The translations under genes and the position numbers were made by a program. A DNA stretch of 64,000 nt from assembly GCF_008831505.1 (NCBI RefSeq), contig NZ_CP044507.1, forward strand, positions 1,488,001-1,552,000, given 5' to 3'. Origin of the DNA: Chryseobacterium sp. GTDB taxonomy: Bacteria > Bacteroidota > Bacteroidia > Flavobacteriales > Weeksellaceae. Each line of letters opens with the position of its first letter. Position 1 is the stretch's first letter. Below are positions 1-8,829 of this stretch, piece by piece. Under the pieces are notes generated by a model. That model did not search any database. It saw nothing but the letters and a program-made list of their open reading frames with translations, and was not told the origin of the DNA.

Positions 1-873
1 CCTGCCCAGGCTTTTCGAATGACCAAAACCGAACTGAAATCACTAAAGCCCGATGAAAACGTGTTTATCTGGATGGGACACTCGTCCTATTATATGCAGA
101 TTGACGGCCTGAAAATCCTGGTAGACCCGGTGCTGAGCGGCAACGCTTCACCATTCACTTTTACGACCAAAGCTTTTGAAGGAAGTGACCTGTACACTGC
201 AGATGATATTCCAACATTGGATCTTCTCATCATAACGCATGATCACTGGGACCACCTGGACTATAAAACAGTTAAGGAACTGCAGCACAAAACGCGGAGA
301 GTCGTTACCGGACTGGGTACGGGCGAACATCTGGAATATTGGGGCTACAGTCCGGACCTCATAACGGAACTGGACTGGTTTGAGAATTCTGATCTGGGCA
401 ATGGTTTCAGAATATATTGTGAGCCGGCTCGCCATTTTTCAGGCCGGGGACTCAAGCGCGACCAGGCCATCTGGGCAAGCTTTGTACTGGAATCGCCCAC
501 GCAGAGAATCTATATTGGCGGCGACAGTGGTTACGATGATCATTACAAAAAAATCGGCGAAAAGTACGGCAGTTTTGACCTCGCCATTCTTGAGAACGGA
601 CAGTACAACAGGGACTGGCGGTATATCCATTTCCTTCCCGGCGAAAATATTAAGGCGATGAAGGAACTTAACGCCGAGAGAATGATTCCGGTTCACAATT
701 CAAAATTCGCACTTGCTGTACATTCCTGGAACGAACCCCTGAAAAAGATAACAGAACTTAACACTGAAAATCTCAGGATAATCACCCCTGCAATCGGACA
801 GAAAGTCCCCTGGCTGGACGACTCCAAAATCTATAAAAAGTGGTGGGAAGACTATGACACTCATTTGGAATGA
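1..873 (+). CDS. MBL-fold metallohydrolase, NAPE-PLD/UlaG-like (5' partial)
   Basis: Zinc-dependent metallo-beta-lactamase-fold hydrolase resembling the bacterial relatives of N-acyl-phosphatidylethanolamine phospholipase D. Counting from the ATG at 19, the metal-binding motif HDHWDH lies at residues 74-79; WMGHSS near residue 18 and the IGGDSG and PVHNS motifs further on supply the remaining metal ligands of the fold. The frame is open from base 1 without a stop, and family members normally have more N-terminal sequence before the WxGHSS strand, so the gene probably begins upstream of the window. Substrate cannot be told from sequence; cytoplasmic location is inferred from the absence of a visible signal peptide. 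Confidence 0.85.
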   Translation, partial: PAQAFRMTKTELKSLKPDENVFIWMGHSSYYMQIDGLKILVDPVLSGNASPFTFTTKAFEGSDLYTADDIPTLDLLIITHDHWDHLDYKTVKELQHKTRRVVTGLGTGEHLEYWGYSPDLITELDWFENSDLGNGFRIYCEPARHFSGRGLKRDQAIWASFVLESPTQRIYIGGDSGYDDHYKKIGEKYGSFDLAILENGQYNRDWRYIHFLPGENIKAMKELNAERMIPVHNSKFALAVHSWNEPLKKITELNTENLRIITPAIGQKVPWLDDSKIYKKWWEDYDTHLE

Positions 874-947
874 TTTTTTCTGCGTGATGAAGGGCTGATG
901 CATCGGTGCCGGATTTTCCCGGCCAAACAGCTTTCAAACTTCTGAGT

Positions 948-1709
948 ATGAAAAGAACATTACAGATTGCCAACGGCGTGGCTTTAGTGGCCACCATCAT
1001 CTTCAACTACCTGAGTAACACCGGAATCTTCGACGGTAAAACCATAGGCGATGTTTCGGACCAGTACCACACCTCCATTACGCCGGCGGGCTACGCTTTC
1101 TCTATCTGGGGCCTCATTTATCTCCTTCTATTTGTTTTCGTGATCTATACAGGACGCGGCTTATTCCGGACTGATATAGATGATGCCGATGAAATCGTAG
1201 AGCGAATTGGATGGTGGTTTGTAGTTTCGTGCTTCGCCAATTGTGCCTGGATCGTGGTCTGGCTGAACGGCTGGAGTGGGCTGTCTGTTTTGCTGTTGGT
1301 AATTGCCATGATTTCGCTGACCAAAATTCTGCTTGAAACCAAACAATTTGCAGATACAGCAGGTAAAAAATGGATGGTGAACGTACCTTTCCAAATTTAT
1401 GCGGGCTGGATGAGCGTTGCGCTGATAGTTGCCACGGCCGCCTGGCTGGGCAAGATCGGTTGGGATGGTTGGGGAATTTCAGGTGAAATATGGACAGTTA
1501 TCCTGATTACAACTGCAACTGTGATCCATTTACTGATGACCTGGCGCCGGGACTCACCAATATTTGCACTGGTGGGAACTTGGGCGTTTGTTGCAATAGC
1601 GCAGGCTAATATTGACAATTCTTCAACGATATACATTTTTGCCCTGATCTGTGCTGTGGTTCTGTTCGGCAGCAGCCTTATCAATATCATCCGAAGAAAA
1701 TCTGTTTAA
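948..1709 (+). CDS. TspO/MBR-like tryptophan-rich membrane protein
   Basis: Integral membrane protein of 253 residues with about seven hydrophobic segments and many tryptophans. The stretch TPAGYAFSIWGLIYL near residue 45 is typical of the long tryptophan-rich sensory (TspO-related) proteins of Bacteroidota, which are longer than classical TspO (about 160 residues). Its physiological ligand is unknown; tetrapyrrole or lipid handling is only a family association. A GTG at 906 would add 14 residues, but the ATG at 948 followed by MKRTLQIANG is the better start. Confidence 0.75.
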   Translation: MKRTLQIANGVALVATIIFNYLSNTGIFDGKTIGDVSDQYHTSITPAGYAFSIWGLIYLLLFVFVIYTGRGLFRTDIDDADEIVERIGWWFVVSCFANCAWIVVWLNGWSGLSVLLLVIAMISLTKILLETKQFADTAGKKWMVNVPFQIYAGWMSVALIVATAAWLGKIGWDGWGISGEIWTVILITTATVIHLLMTWRRDSPIFALVGTWAFVAIAQANIDNSSTIYIFALICAVVLFGSSLINIIRRKSV

Positions 1710-1737
1710 TGCCTTCCGGGCAGATTATTAAACAGAT
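1700..1737. terminator. 11-bp inverted repeat after the TspO-like gene
   Basis: ATCTGTTTAAT (1700-1710) and ATTAAACAGAT (1727-1737) form a perfect 11-bp stem with a 16-nt loop, and the stem includes the TAA stop codon of the gene before it. No long T run follows, so termination is uncertain. Confidence 0.4.
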
Positions 1738-1766
1738 ATTTGCGTCTAATTTTTAAGAAATTTCAA

Positions 1767-2768
1767 ATGAACATCAAAATAATTCTGTTTTTAATATTTT
1801 CTTTTCTATCGGTTTTCATGAATGCGCAGGAACCGAAAGCTCTAAAGCCTTTGGATGCAGAACTCAGCACAGTTGCATATCCGTTTCCGGTCCAGTTTAA
1901 AGAACTGAAAAACCAGGGACAGAAACTTAGGATGGCTTATATGGATGTAAAGCCAGCAAAACCCAATGGTAAAACAGTTGTCCTTCTGCACGGAAAAAAT
2001 TTTAACGGTTACTATTTTGAAGAAACTGCACGAGCCCTGACGAAAGAGGGTTACCGTGTAATAATGCCGGACCAGATCGGATTCGGGAAATCATCAAAAC
2101 CTAAGCAGTTCCAGTTCAGTTTTCAGCAGCTGGCTGAAAACACAAAAAGCATTATGGATGACCTCGAAATCAGCACTTTTGTGGTTTTGGGCCATTCCAT
2201 GGGTGGCATGCTGGCTACGAAAATGGCGGTAATGTATCCAGAAAAGGTAGAGAAACTCATTCTTGCCAATCCAATAGGTCTGGAAGATTACCGTAAATTT
2301 TCACCTTACCAGAATATCGACAAACTGTACGCCTCCGAACTCAGGAACACCTACGATAGTTACAGGGACTATCAGCTGAAATTTTATTACGACGGTAAAT
2401 GGAAGCCTGAGTATGATAAATGGCTGAATTTACTTGCCGGTTGGACGATCCATCCTGATTTTCCGGTTACAGCCTGGAATGCAGCGTTAACCACTGATAT
2501 GATTTACACGCAACCAGTTGTCGCTGATTTCGAAAAAATCACTTCTCCTACCCTCCTTATCATAGGCACGCGGGACCGCACGGCCATCGGAAAGCCTAAC
2601 GCACCTAAGGAATTGCAGCCTCTGATGGGTCTCTACCAAAATCTTGGCAAGGAAACCCAGAAGAAAATCAAAGGATCAACACTGGTTGAGCTGGAGAATG
2701 TAGGACATTCACCACACATCGAAGTTTTTGACCTCTTTATTGCCCCCCTTCTAAAATTCCTGAAGTAG
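1767..2768 (+). CDS. exported alpha/beta hydrolase
   Basis: Serine hydrolase of the alpha/beta fold, 333 residues, with an N-terminal signal peptide ending near MNAQ, so it acts outside the cytoplasm. The nucleophile elbow GHSMGG puts the catalytic Ser at about residue 144; the acid is probably the Asp of IGTRDRT and the His that of VGHSPHIE. The oxyanion region reads LLHGKNFNG. It resembles epoxide-hydrolase/haloperoxidase-like esterases, but the substrate is not evident. A TTG at 1740 would put charged residues ahead of the signal peptide, so the ATG at 1767 is preferred. Its 3' end overlaps the convergent menC gene by 18 bp. Confidence 0.85.
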   Translation: MNIKIILFLIFSFLSVFMNAQEPKALKPLDAELSTVAYPFPVQFKELKNQGQKLRMAYMDVKPAKPNGKTVVLLHGKNFNGYYFEETARALTKEGYRVIMPDQIGFGKSSKPKQFQFSFQQLAENTKSIMDDLEISTFVVLGHSMGGMLATKMAVMYPEKVEKLILANPIGLEDYRKFSPYQNIDKLYASELRNTYDSYRDYQLKFYYDGKWKPEYDKWLNLLAGWTIHPDFPVTAWNAALTTDMIYTQPVVADFEKITSPTLLIIGTRDRTAIGKPNAPKELQPLMGLYQNLGKETQKKIKGSTLVELENVGHSPHIEVFDLFIAPLLKFLK

Positions 2769-3785
2769 AGTAACCTTATCCGGATTAAAGGTCAGTGATT
2801 CACCATTTAAGATTAATGCGCTTTCAAAATTATTGGTATAGAGTCCGCCTGTACCCAGGCCCTGAGGCAAAGGACTATTCTTTGTAAAAGTGTACTGCGC
2901 AATAGCGTTCAGGCCTATATTACTTTCGAGCGCAGATGTGATCCAGTAGCCTATTCCCAAATTTTCTGACAGTTCAATCCATTCGTCGCAACCCGAAAAT
3001 CCTCCAACTAGCGATGGCTTCAGAATGATGTACTGGGGCATGACCGCCTTTAACAGTGTCTCCTTATCTTGTTTATTCAATACACCGATAAGTTCTTCAT
3101 CCAACGCCACCGGTGTAGGAGTACTCCGGCACAATCCGGCCATTTGTGAAACATTTCCCGCCTTGATGGGCTGTTCTATGGAATGGATATTCAACTCTGC
3201 AAGTTCGGCCAAAACTGTCTGTGCTTCTTCAAAAGAAAAGGCGCCGTTGGCATCAACCCTGATTTCAAGTTGCTCCTGCGGAAAAGCCGATCTTAACTGT
3301 TTCAATATTACCTTCTCAGTGAGCCAGTCTACACCGATTTTCAGTTTCAAACATGTAAAGCCTTTCTCCAACTTGTCTGAAATCTGCTTTCGCATATGTT
3401 CTGCATTTCCCATCCATATCAAACCGTTGATCCGAATGGCACCTACGCCCTCAGTAAACTTCGACGGAAAGTAGATATTTCCGCCAAATTCCAGATTACG
3501 GATGGCCTGTTCATATCCAAACCACACCGATGGAAAAGCCAGCAGTTCCGCTTTCAGGATCTCTTCAGTTTCATTGATATGTTCACAAAGCCAATTCAGT
3601 TTCTCCTCATAACCGGGCACATCATCGTAGCTAAGGCCCCTGAAAATACCGCACTCACCTACTCCTGCCTGACCGCCTTCGGATATTTTCAGAATATAGG
3701 TTTCTTTAGTATTTAAAACCCCTCGGGAAGTACCGCCCGGTGTCTCAAATTCCAGGACATGTTTGAAATATTCCGCCGTTTTCAT
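2751..3785 (-). CDS. menC: o-succinylbenzoate synthase
   Basis: Enolase-superfamily enzyme of menaquinone biosynthesis that dehydrates SHCHC to o-succinylbenzoate. The 344-residue protein shows the expected landmarks in order: a capping N-terminal domain, the KLK catalytic motif in FTCLKLKIG, metal-ligand Asp in RVDANGAF, Glu in IEQPIK, acidic ligands in ALDEELIG, and the second catalytic Lys in ILKPSLVGG. Dipeptide epimerases share the fold, but the combination fits Bacteroidota MenC best. It lies downstream of fbp on the same strand, separated by a hairpin terminator. Confidence 0.9.
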   Translation of the reverse strand: MKTAEYFKHVLEFETPGGTSRGVLNTKETYILKISEGGQAGVGECGIFRGLSYDDVPGYEEKLNWLCEHINETEEILKAELLAFPSVWFGYEQAIRNLEFGGNIYFPSKFTEGVGAIRINGLIWMGNAEHMRKQISDKLEKGFTCLKLKIGVDWLTEKVILKQLRSAFPQEQLEIRVDANGAFSFEEAQTVLAELAELNIHSIEQPIKAGNVSQMAGLCRSTPTPVALDEELIGVLNKQDKETLLKAVMPQYIILKPSLVGGFSGCDEWIELSENLGIGYWITSALESNIGLNAIAQYTFTKNSPLPQGLGTGGLYTNNFESALILNGESLTFNPDKVTLLQEF

Positions 3786-3795
3786 AAAATTCGCC

Positions 3796-3826
3796 TTAAA
3801 AAGAAAGACGCGAAAAATCGCGCCTT
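3796..3826 (-). terminator. rho-independent terminator after fbp
   Basis: On the minus strand AAGGCGCG (3826-3819) pairs with CGCGTCTT (3812-3805) across a T-rich loop and is followed by a T-rich tail. It sits between the fbp stop and the menC start, so menC may need its own promoter or partial readthrough. Confidence 0.65.
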
Positions 3827-3849
3827 CCTGTATGTTACAAATCTGCTTA

Positions 3850-4869
3850 TTAGTCTTTTACAACATCAATGCGCATAAATTCTTCTGCCTTTTCCACCAT
3901 TTCGGTGTTACCGCAAAAGAAAGGTGTGCGTTGGTGAAGTTCCGTTGGCTCAAGCTCCATAATCCGGTTGAATCCATCGGAAGCCTTACCACCAGCCTGC
4001 TCGGCAAGGAACGCCATAGGGTTACATTCGTACAGCAAACGTAATTTACCATTGGGTGCGTTGGCATAAGAAGGATAGATATAGATTCCGCCTTTTATCA
4101 TATTGCGGTGGAAATCCGACACCAAAGATCCGATATACCGCGAAGTATACGGTCTGTCGCCCTCCATCATCTGACAGTATTTCAGGTAATTTTTCACTCC
4201 CTGCGGAAACTTGGAATAATTCCCTTCGTTGATGGAATAAATTTTACCTTTTTCAGGGAACCTCATATTAGGATGGGACAGATAGTAGGTCCCTAAACTT
4301 GGATCGAGTGTAAATCCGTTTACTCCATTCCCGGTGGTATAAACTATCATCGTAGATGAACCATAAACCACATAACCGGCGGCCACCTGGTCCACTCCCC
4401 GCTGCAGGAAATCTTCCAGCTGCACAGGAGTTCCCGGTTCCGTTACCCGGCGGTAAATGGAGAAAATCGTCCCCACTGAAACATTCACATCAATATTTGA
4501 TGAACCGTCCAGTGGATCGATCAGTACCACGTACTTACTTAAATGTCCGTTAGGACCGCATTTGATATCAATAAAATCATCATTTTCCTCTGATGCGATA
4601 CCGCAAACGACCTCACGCTGAGACAGTGCGGTAATGAAAATCTCATTTGCCAGTACATCCAGTTTCTGCTGCTGCTCCCCCTGGACATTGGTCATACCTA
4701 CGTGACCTACAATATCTGCGATACCGGCCTTGTTTACATCGCGGTTCACTACCTTGGAAGCTAACCGGATGGCACTTAAGAGGCGGGAAAATTCGCCCGT
4801 AGAATACTGAAAGTCGTCCTGTTTATCAATTATAAATTCACCTAGGGTCTGTAATGCGTTTTCTGACAT
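3850..4869 (-). CDS. fbp: fructose-1,6-bisphosphatase class I
   Basis: Gluconeogenic phosphatase converting fructose-1,6-bisphosphate to fructose-6-phosphate. The 339-residue protein matches the usual length of class I enzymes and carries the metal-binding signature [12 protein letters not shown], the region SEENDD upstream of it, and the C-terminal motif [16 protein letters not shown] that forms the substrate pocket. The start chosen is [10 protein letters not shown] at 4869; a longer frame begins 90 bp upstream, but that extension has no family counterpart. Transcribed away from the aspartokinase gene. Confidence 0.95.
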   Translation of the reverse strand: MSENALQTLGEFIIDKQDDFQYSTGEFSRLLSAIRLASKVVNRDVNKAGIADIVGHVGMTNVQGEQQQKLDVLANEIFITALSQREVVCGIASEENDDFIDIKCGPNGHLSKYVVLIDPLDGSSNIDVNVSVGTIFSIYRRVTEPGTPVQLEDFLQRGVDQVAAGYVVYGSSTMIVYTTGNGVNGFTLDPSLGTYYLSHPNMRFPEKGKIYSINEGNYSKFPQGVKNYLKYCQMMEGDRPYTSRYIGSLVSDFHRNMIKGGIYIYPSYANAPNGKLRLLYECNPMAFLAEQAGGKASDGFNRIMELEPTELHQRTPFFCGNTEMVEKAEEFMRIDVVKD

Positions 4870-5077
4870 TTGTGGGTTTTTGATTTTGCACAAATTTCGG
4901 AAAATTCTTTGAATATAGCAGGCTAATTCAGCAAAATGATTCAGACCGGCAGACGGCATAAAACCCTGTGTTCAGGCGTTTTCATTTATCAGCCAAAATC
5001 ACTAATTTTGAAAATTATTCCCATCGTCGTACTGCACCACGGTATTTTAATTTTTCAACTGATTACCAATACGTTAA

Positions 5078-6316
5078 ATGAAGGTATTTAAATTTGGAGG
5101 CGCATCTGTGAAGGATGCAGAAGGAGTAAGGAATGTTGCCACTGTGCTGCAGCGCCAGGATGTGCATCCGTGTCTTTTGGTAGTATCGGCCATGGGCAAA
5201 ACGACAAATGCACTGGAAGAAGTCATAAAACTCTACTTTGAAAAAGGTGATTACTTCTCGGCGGTGGATAAGATCATAAACAGTCATCTGCAAACGGCTG
5301 CTGAACTTTTTACAAAGGATGCTCCCATTATGCGTGAACTGCAGGAAATAGCAGATGATTTGCTGAATTTCCTCAGGAAGAACAAATCACCAAACTACAG
5401 CTATGTATACGATCAGACCGTAAGCACAGGTGAACTGCTTTCTTCCAGAATTTTGAGCGAATACCTGAACTCTGCCGGGTATTCCAACCAGTGGCTGGAC
5501 GCGCGGGAATATATCAAGACCGACGAAAATTACCGCGAAGGTAATGTTCAGTGGCAGATCACCCTTGGCAATATCGGTGACCTGAACCGGAGTCAGAGCT
5601 ATGTTACCCAGGGTTTTATAGGCTCGGATCCCAATAATTTCACCACCACGCTGGGCCGCGAAGGTTCGGATTACAGTGCGGCTGTTTTTGCCTATGGCCT
5701 GGATGCCGAATCGCTGACTATCTGGAAGGATGTACCCGGCGTGATGACGGGCGACCCGCGTAAATTCTCAGACGTTCAGCTGCTGGACAGCATCTCTTAC
5801 GAAGATGCCATTGAAATGGCCTATTTCGGTGCCTCGGTAATCCACCCGAAAACCCTGCAGCCGCTTCAGAAGAAAAATATACCCTTTTACGTTAAATCTT
5901 TCCTGGAACCGGACCAAGCCGGCACCCGTGTAAGCGGCTCCGGCAACAGCAGCAACCTGCCGTCCTATATCCTGAAAGAAAACCAGTTTCTGGTGCACAT
6001 CGCTACCCGTGATTTTTCCTTCATTGCAGAAGAGCATATCAGCCAGATCTTCAACCTTCTCGCCAAATACCAGATCAAAGTGTCCCTTATGCAGAATACA
6101 GCCATATCACTGGCCTTGTGCCTGGAGGATAAATATGGCCACCTCGAGGATTTCAACAGAGATCTGAACGCCGGATTCACAACGGAGATGACGGCAGGAG
6201 TGTCACTTTTTACCGTACGCAACGCAGGACCTGAGGATGTCACCAGGTATTGCGCAGACAAGGAAATTCTGCTGGAACAGATTTCTCACAATACCGTGCA
6301 GATGGTGATCCGATAA
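5078..6316 (+). CDS. aspartate kinase (monofunctional)
   Basis: Phosphorylates aspartate, the first step towards lysine, threonine, methionine and diaminopimelate. The 412-residue protein starts with the nucleotide-binding KFGGASV motif, has the GREGSDYSA and WKDVPGVMTGDPR substrate-binding segments of the amino acid kinase fold, and ends with an ACT-type regulatory region of about 110 residues. There is no homoserine dehydrogenase domain, so it is not a ThrA-type fusion. Only 20 bp separate it from the OlsF-like gene, suggesting co-transcription. Confidence 0.92.
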   Translation: MKVFKFGGASVKDAEGVRNVATVLQRQDVHPCLLVVSAMGKTTNALEEVIKLYFEKGDYFSAVDKIINSHLQTAAELFTKDAPIMRELQEIADDLLNFLRKNKSPNYSYVYDQTVSTGELLSSRILSEYLNSAGYSNQWLDAREYIKTDENYREGNVQWQITLGNIGDLNRSQSYVTQGFIGSDPNNFTTTLGREGSDYSAAVFAYGLDAESLTIWKDVPGVMTGDPRKFSDVQLLDSISYEDAIEMAYFGASVIHPKTLQPLQKKNIPFYVKSFLEPDQAGTRVSGSGNSSNLPSYILKENQFLVHIATRDFSFIAEEHISQIFNLLAKYQIKVSLMQNTAISLALCLEDKYGHLEDFNRDLNAGFTTEMTAGVSLFTVRNAGPEDVTRYCADKEILLEQISHNTVQMVIR

Positions 6317-6336
6317 CTAATTCCCCTTCGATAAAA

Positions 6337-8187
6337 ATGAGCTTAATTTCCAAACAGGATCTGATAAATGCATCGGGCATGAGCAGACTGGGTTTCATAA
6401 AAAACCCACTTTCCGCCGCCATTATGCGTCTGACCAATATAGACAGGGTAAATAATCTTTATGATAAGGTAAAGAATAAAGAAGGCAAGGAATTTTTTGA
6501 TGCTTTTGTACGGGAGCGAAACCTTAAATACATCGTATTTGCTGAAGATTTGGCAAAAATTCCCAGAACCGGCCCCTTTATCCTGGTAGCCAACCACCCC
6601 CTGGGAGCTATAGACGGCATCCTGATGACCAAGATACTTTCTGAGATACGGCCGGATTTCAAGATCATGGGAAATTTTCTGCTGTCGCGCATCAAGCCAA
6701 TGGAACCTTATGTCATTTCCGTAAATCCGTTTGAGAACCGCAAAGAACTTCACAGCAGTTCCGGTGGAATGCGCGACACATTGCGTCACCTGGCTGAAGG
6801 CGGCTGTGTAGGCATTTTTCCCGCCGGTGAGGTTTCAAACAGAAACAATGCATTCAATGAAATAATGGACAAGGAATGGCAAAAACCTGCCATTAAGCTG
6901 ATTCGGAAGGCGAAAGTTCCGGTGGTTCCGATGTACTTCCATGCCAAGAACAGTAAAGCATTTTACAGGCTTGCAAAACTGCATCCCAATCTGCAGACCA
7001 TGTTGCTGCCGTCTGAAATGATGCATCATCGTGAAAAACCCATCCGGATGCGAATTGGAAAGCCAATTTCTGTAAAAGTGATTGAGGAGCAGGAAGATGC
7101 GGAAGAACTCGGCGAATTCCTGAAACGCAAGGTTTATATGCTCAAATCCTATTATGAGCGTCGTAAGTCCCTGCCGGATATCCTGAAACTGCCCAACCTG
7201 AACATTAAGTTTCCGCTGCTACTGAAGGAGGAAAACATTATCCAGAATATTATTGATGAAACCCCCACGGAAGACATCGTAAAGGAGATCGCCACCCTGC
7301 GGGCCAACGACAAGATGTTTTTCAGCAACGGAAACTATGAAGTCTATTTTGCGGCTTACGACGAGATCCCGTCCATTATGCGGGAGATCGGGCGCCAGCG
7401 TGAGCTTACCTTCCGTGCTATTGGCGAGGGCAGCAACCTGCCTTATGACCTGGACGAATTTGACCAGCATTACTACCATCTTTTCCTCTGGGACAGTGAG
7501 GCGAAGAAAATCGCCGGTGCCTACCGCATGGGTCTGGGCCGGGAAATTATGAAGAAACACGGCGTGGGAGGCTTCTATACCAATTCGCTCTTTGAGTTTG
7601 ACCAGGAAATCCATCCTTTCTTCCGGAAGGTTATAGAAATGGGCCGTGCCTACATCCTGCAGGAATATCAGATGAAGCCCCTGCCCCTTTTCCTGCTTTG
7701 GCGCGGCATTGTGCATGTATGCCTCCGCAATCCTGATCATAAGTTCCTAATGGGAGGTGTTAGCATCTCCGATAAATTCTCGGATTTCTCCAAATCACTG
7801 ATCATTGAATTTATGCGCTCCAATTATTACGACTCGGCAGTGGCCCAGTACATTCATCCCAAACATGAGTTCAAGATCAAACTCAGGGACCGCGACAAGC
7901 ACCTTTTTCTGGACGAAGTGGAATCGGACCTGAACAAGCTGGATAAAATCATCGACGACCTGGAGCCGGAGCTCAGGCTGCCCGTACTGATTAAGAAATA
8001 TATTAAGCAGAACGCGAAGGTAGTTGCCTTTAATGTAGACCCGAAGTTTAATGATGCCATAGACGGACTGATGTACATCCGGATAAGCGACCTGCCGGAA
8101 AGCACCATAAAGCCGGTTCTGGAAGAGATGAGTGAAGAAATGCGCAAGGAACAGGAAAATAATAAATCTGAAAATCAGGCAGTTTAG
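6337..8187 (+). CDS. olsF: bifunctional O-/N-acyltransferase, OlsF-like aminolipid synthase
   Basis: Two acyltransferase domains in one 616-residue chain. Residues about 60-290 are a lysophospholipid acyltransferase domain with NHPLGAIDGI at 86-95 (His-x5-Asp rather than the PlsC His-x4-Asp) and the FPAGEVS motif. Residues about 330-600 are a GNAT domain of the hemolysin/OlsB type (RELTFRAIGEG, GAYRMGLG). The order matches OlsF, described in Flavobacterium johnsoniae and Serratia, which makes ornithine lipids by N- then O-acylation; glycine or other aminolipids are equally possible here. Start at 6337 (MSLISKQDL) rather than the frame opening inside the aspartokinase gene. Confidence 0.82.
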   Translation: MSLISKQDLINASGMSRLGFIKNPLSAAIMRLTNIDRVNNLYDKVKNKEGKEFFDAFVRERNLKYIVFAEDLAKIPRTGPFILVANHPLGAIDGILMTKILSEIRPDFKIMGNFLLSRIKPMEPYVISVNPFENRKELHSSSGGMRDTLRHLAEGGCVGIFPAGEVSNRNNAFNEIMDKEWQKPAIKLIRKAKVPVVPMYFHAKNSKAFYRLAKLHPNLQTMLLPSEMMHHREKPIRMRIGKPISVKVIEEQEDAEELGEFLKRKVYMLKSYYERRKSLPDILKLPNLNIKFPLLLKEENIIQNIIDETPTEDIVKEIATLRANDKMFFSNGNYEVYFAAYDEIPSIMREIGRQRELTFRAIGEGSNLPYDLDEFDQHYYHLFLWDSEAKKIAGAYRMGLGREIMKKHGVGGFYTNSLFEFDQEIHPFFRKVIEMGRAYILQEYQMKPLPLFLLWRGIVHVCLRNPDHKFLMGGVSISDKFSDFSKSLIIEFMRSNYYDSAVAQYIHPKHEFKIKLRDRDKHLFLDEVESDLNKLDKIIDDLEPELRLPVLIKKYIKQNAKVVAFNVDPKFNDAIDGLMYIRISDLPESTIKPVLEEMSEEMRKEQENNKSENQAV

Positions 8188-8216
8188 AAAAAACACGATA
8201 AAAAGCGCGAAAATAC

Positions 8217-8247
8217 TTGCGCCGCATGCAAAAAGATTCTATTTTTG
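8217..8247 (+). promoter_or_regulatory. Bacteroidota promoter of tRNA-Phe
   Basis: TTG at 8217-8219, a 20-bp spacer, and TATTTTTG (TAnnTTTG) at 8240-8247: a full match to the Bacteroidota -33/-7 consensus. The predicted transcript starts near 8253, about 20 nt before the tRNA. Confidence 0.85.
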
Positions 8248-8273
8248 CAGCACTTAAAACAACAGAAGTTAAC

Positions 8274-8346
8274 GGTTTCTTAGCTCAGTTGGTAGAGCAA
8301 CGGATTGAAAATCCGTGTGTCCCTGGTTCGATCCCTGGAGAAACCA
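8274..8346 (+). tRNA. tRNA-Phe (GAA)
   Basis: Full cloverleaf: acceptor GGTTTCT (8274-8280) pairs with AGAAACC (8339-8345), discriminator A at 8346; D arm GCTCAGTTGGTAGAGC; anticodon stem CGGAT/ATCCG around the loop TTGAAAA, giving anticodon GAA; T arm CCTGGTTCGATCCCTGG. The 3' CCA is not encoded (C A A follows). A monocistronic unit with promoter and terminator. Confidence 0.97.
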
Positions 8347-8347
8347 C

Positions 8348-8380
8348 AAACCACTTACAGCAATGTAGGTGGTTTTTTTT
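8348..8380 (+). terminator. terminator of tRNA-Phe
   Basis: AACCACTTAC (8349-8358) pairs with GTAGGTGGTT (8365-8374) including one G-T pair, loop of six, then a run of eight T from 8373. Confidence 0.9.
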
Positions 8381-8569
8381 ATGCAGTTTTTTTCACGCGG
8401 CGGGACATGAAAGCGGCGATGTTCAAAAGTTGTGAAATGTGTTTGTATTTGACTTTTTTAAAGTCGCAGAGGTTAGACCTAAGAGCCAGTTAACCCCGCG
8501 GCACAAGTGGAACCGACGGTGATTTTTTAACATTCGATGAAGTAGTCGGTATTACGATTTAGGATCCCA

Positions 8570-8829
8570 ATGCAGTTTTTAGAGAGACTTTTCATTTTAA
8601 CGGTTTTATTGTTTTTTTTACCAAAATTCTAAACAGAAGAGAGGCAAGGCCGCGGTTGGTATTATTTAACATGCTACTTCTTTTAGCGGGAATGAAGGTA
8701 AATAATACGGCGATTTTAGTTATTATCCTTTTTGTTATCTTTACAAACACCGCTATCATAACCTTCTATTACAAAAATACCCGGCAGTTAGCTGTCAACT
8801 CCCAAGAAATACAAAAATTAATGATATGA
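8570..8829 (+). pseudogene. small membrane protein ORF broken at a T8 run
   Basis: An AGGA ribosome-binding site (8561-8564) lies five bases before the ATG at 8570, which opens MQFLERLFILTVLLFF and then meets a stop at 8630. At the run of eight T (8612-8619) a shift of one frame leads into an open frame reading TKILNRREARPRLVLF and on through two strongly hydrophobic segments to a TGA at 8827-8829 that overlaps the ATG of the next gene as ATGA. The joined product would be about 86 residues with two or three membrane spans. It may be a decayed gene, a sequencing error in the homopolymer, or transcriptional slippage. I do not recognise the family. The upstream 8381-8560 holds no gene. Confidence 0.5.

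Noticed and set aside
8217-8493. Short plus-strand open frames crossing the tRNA-Phe
   Set aside because: They translate the tRNA itself and its terminator; no ribosome-binding site or homology.
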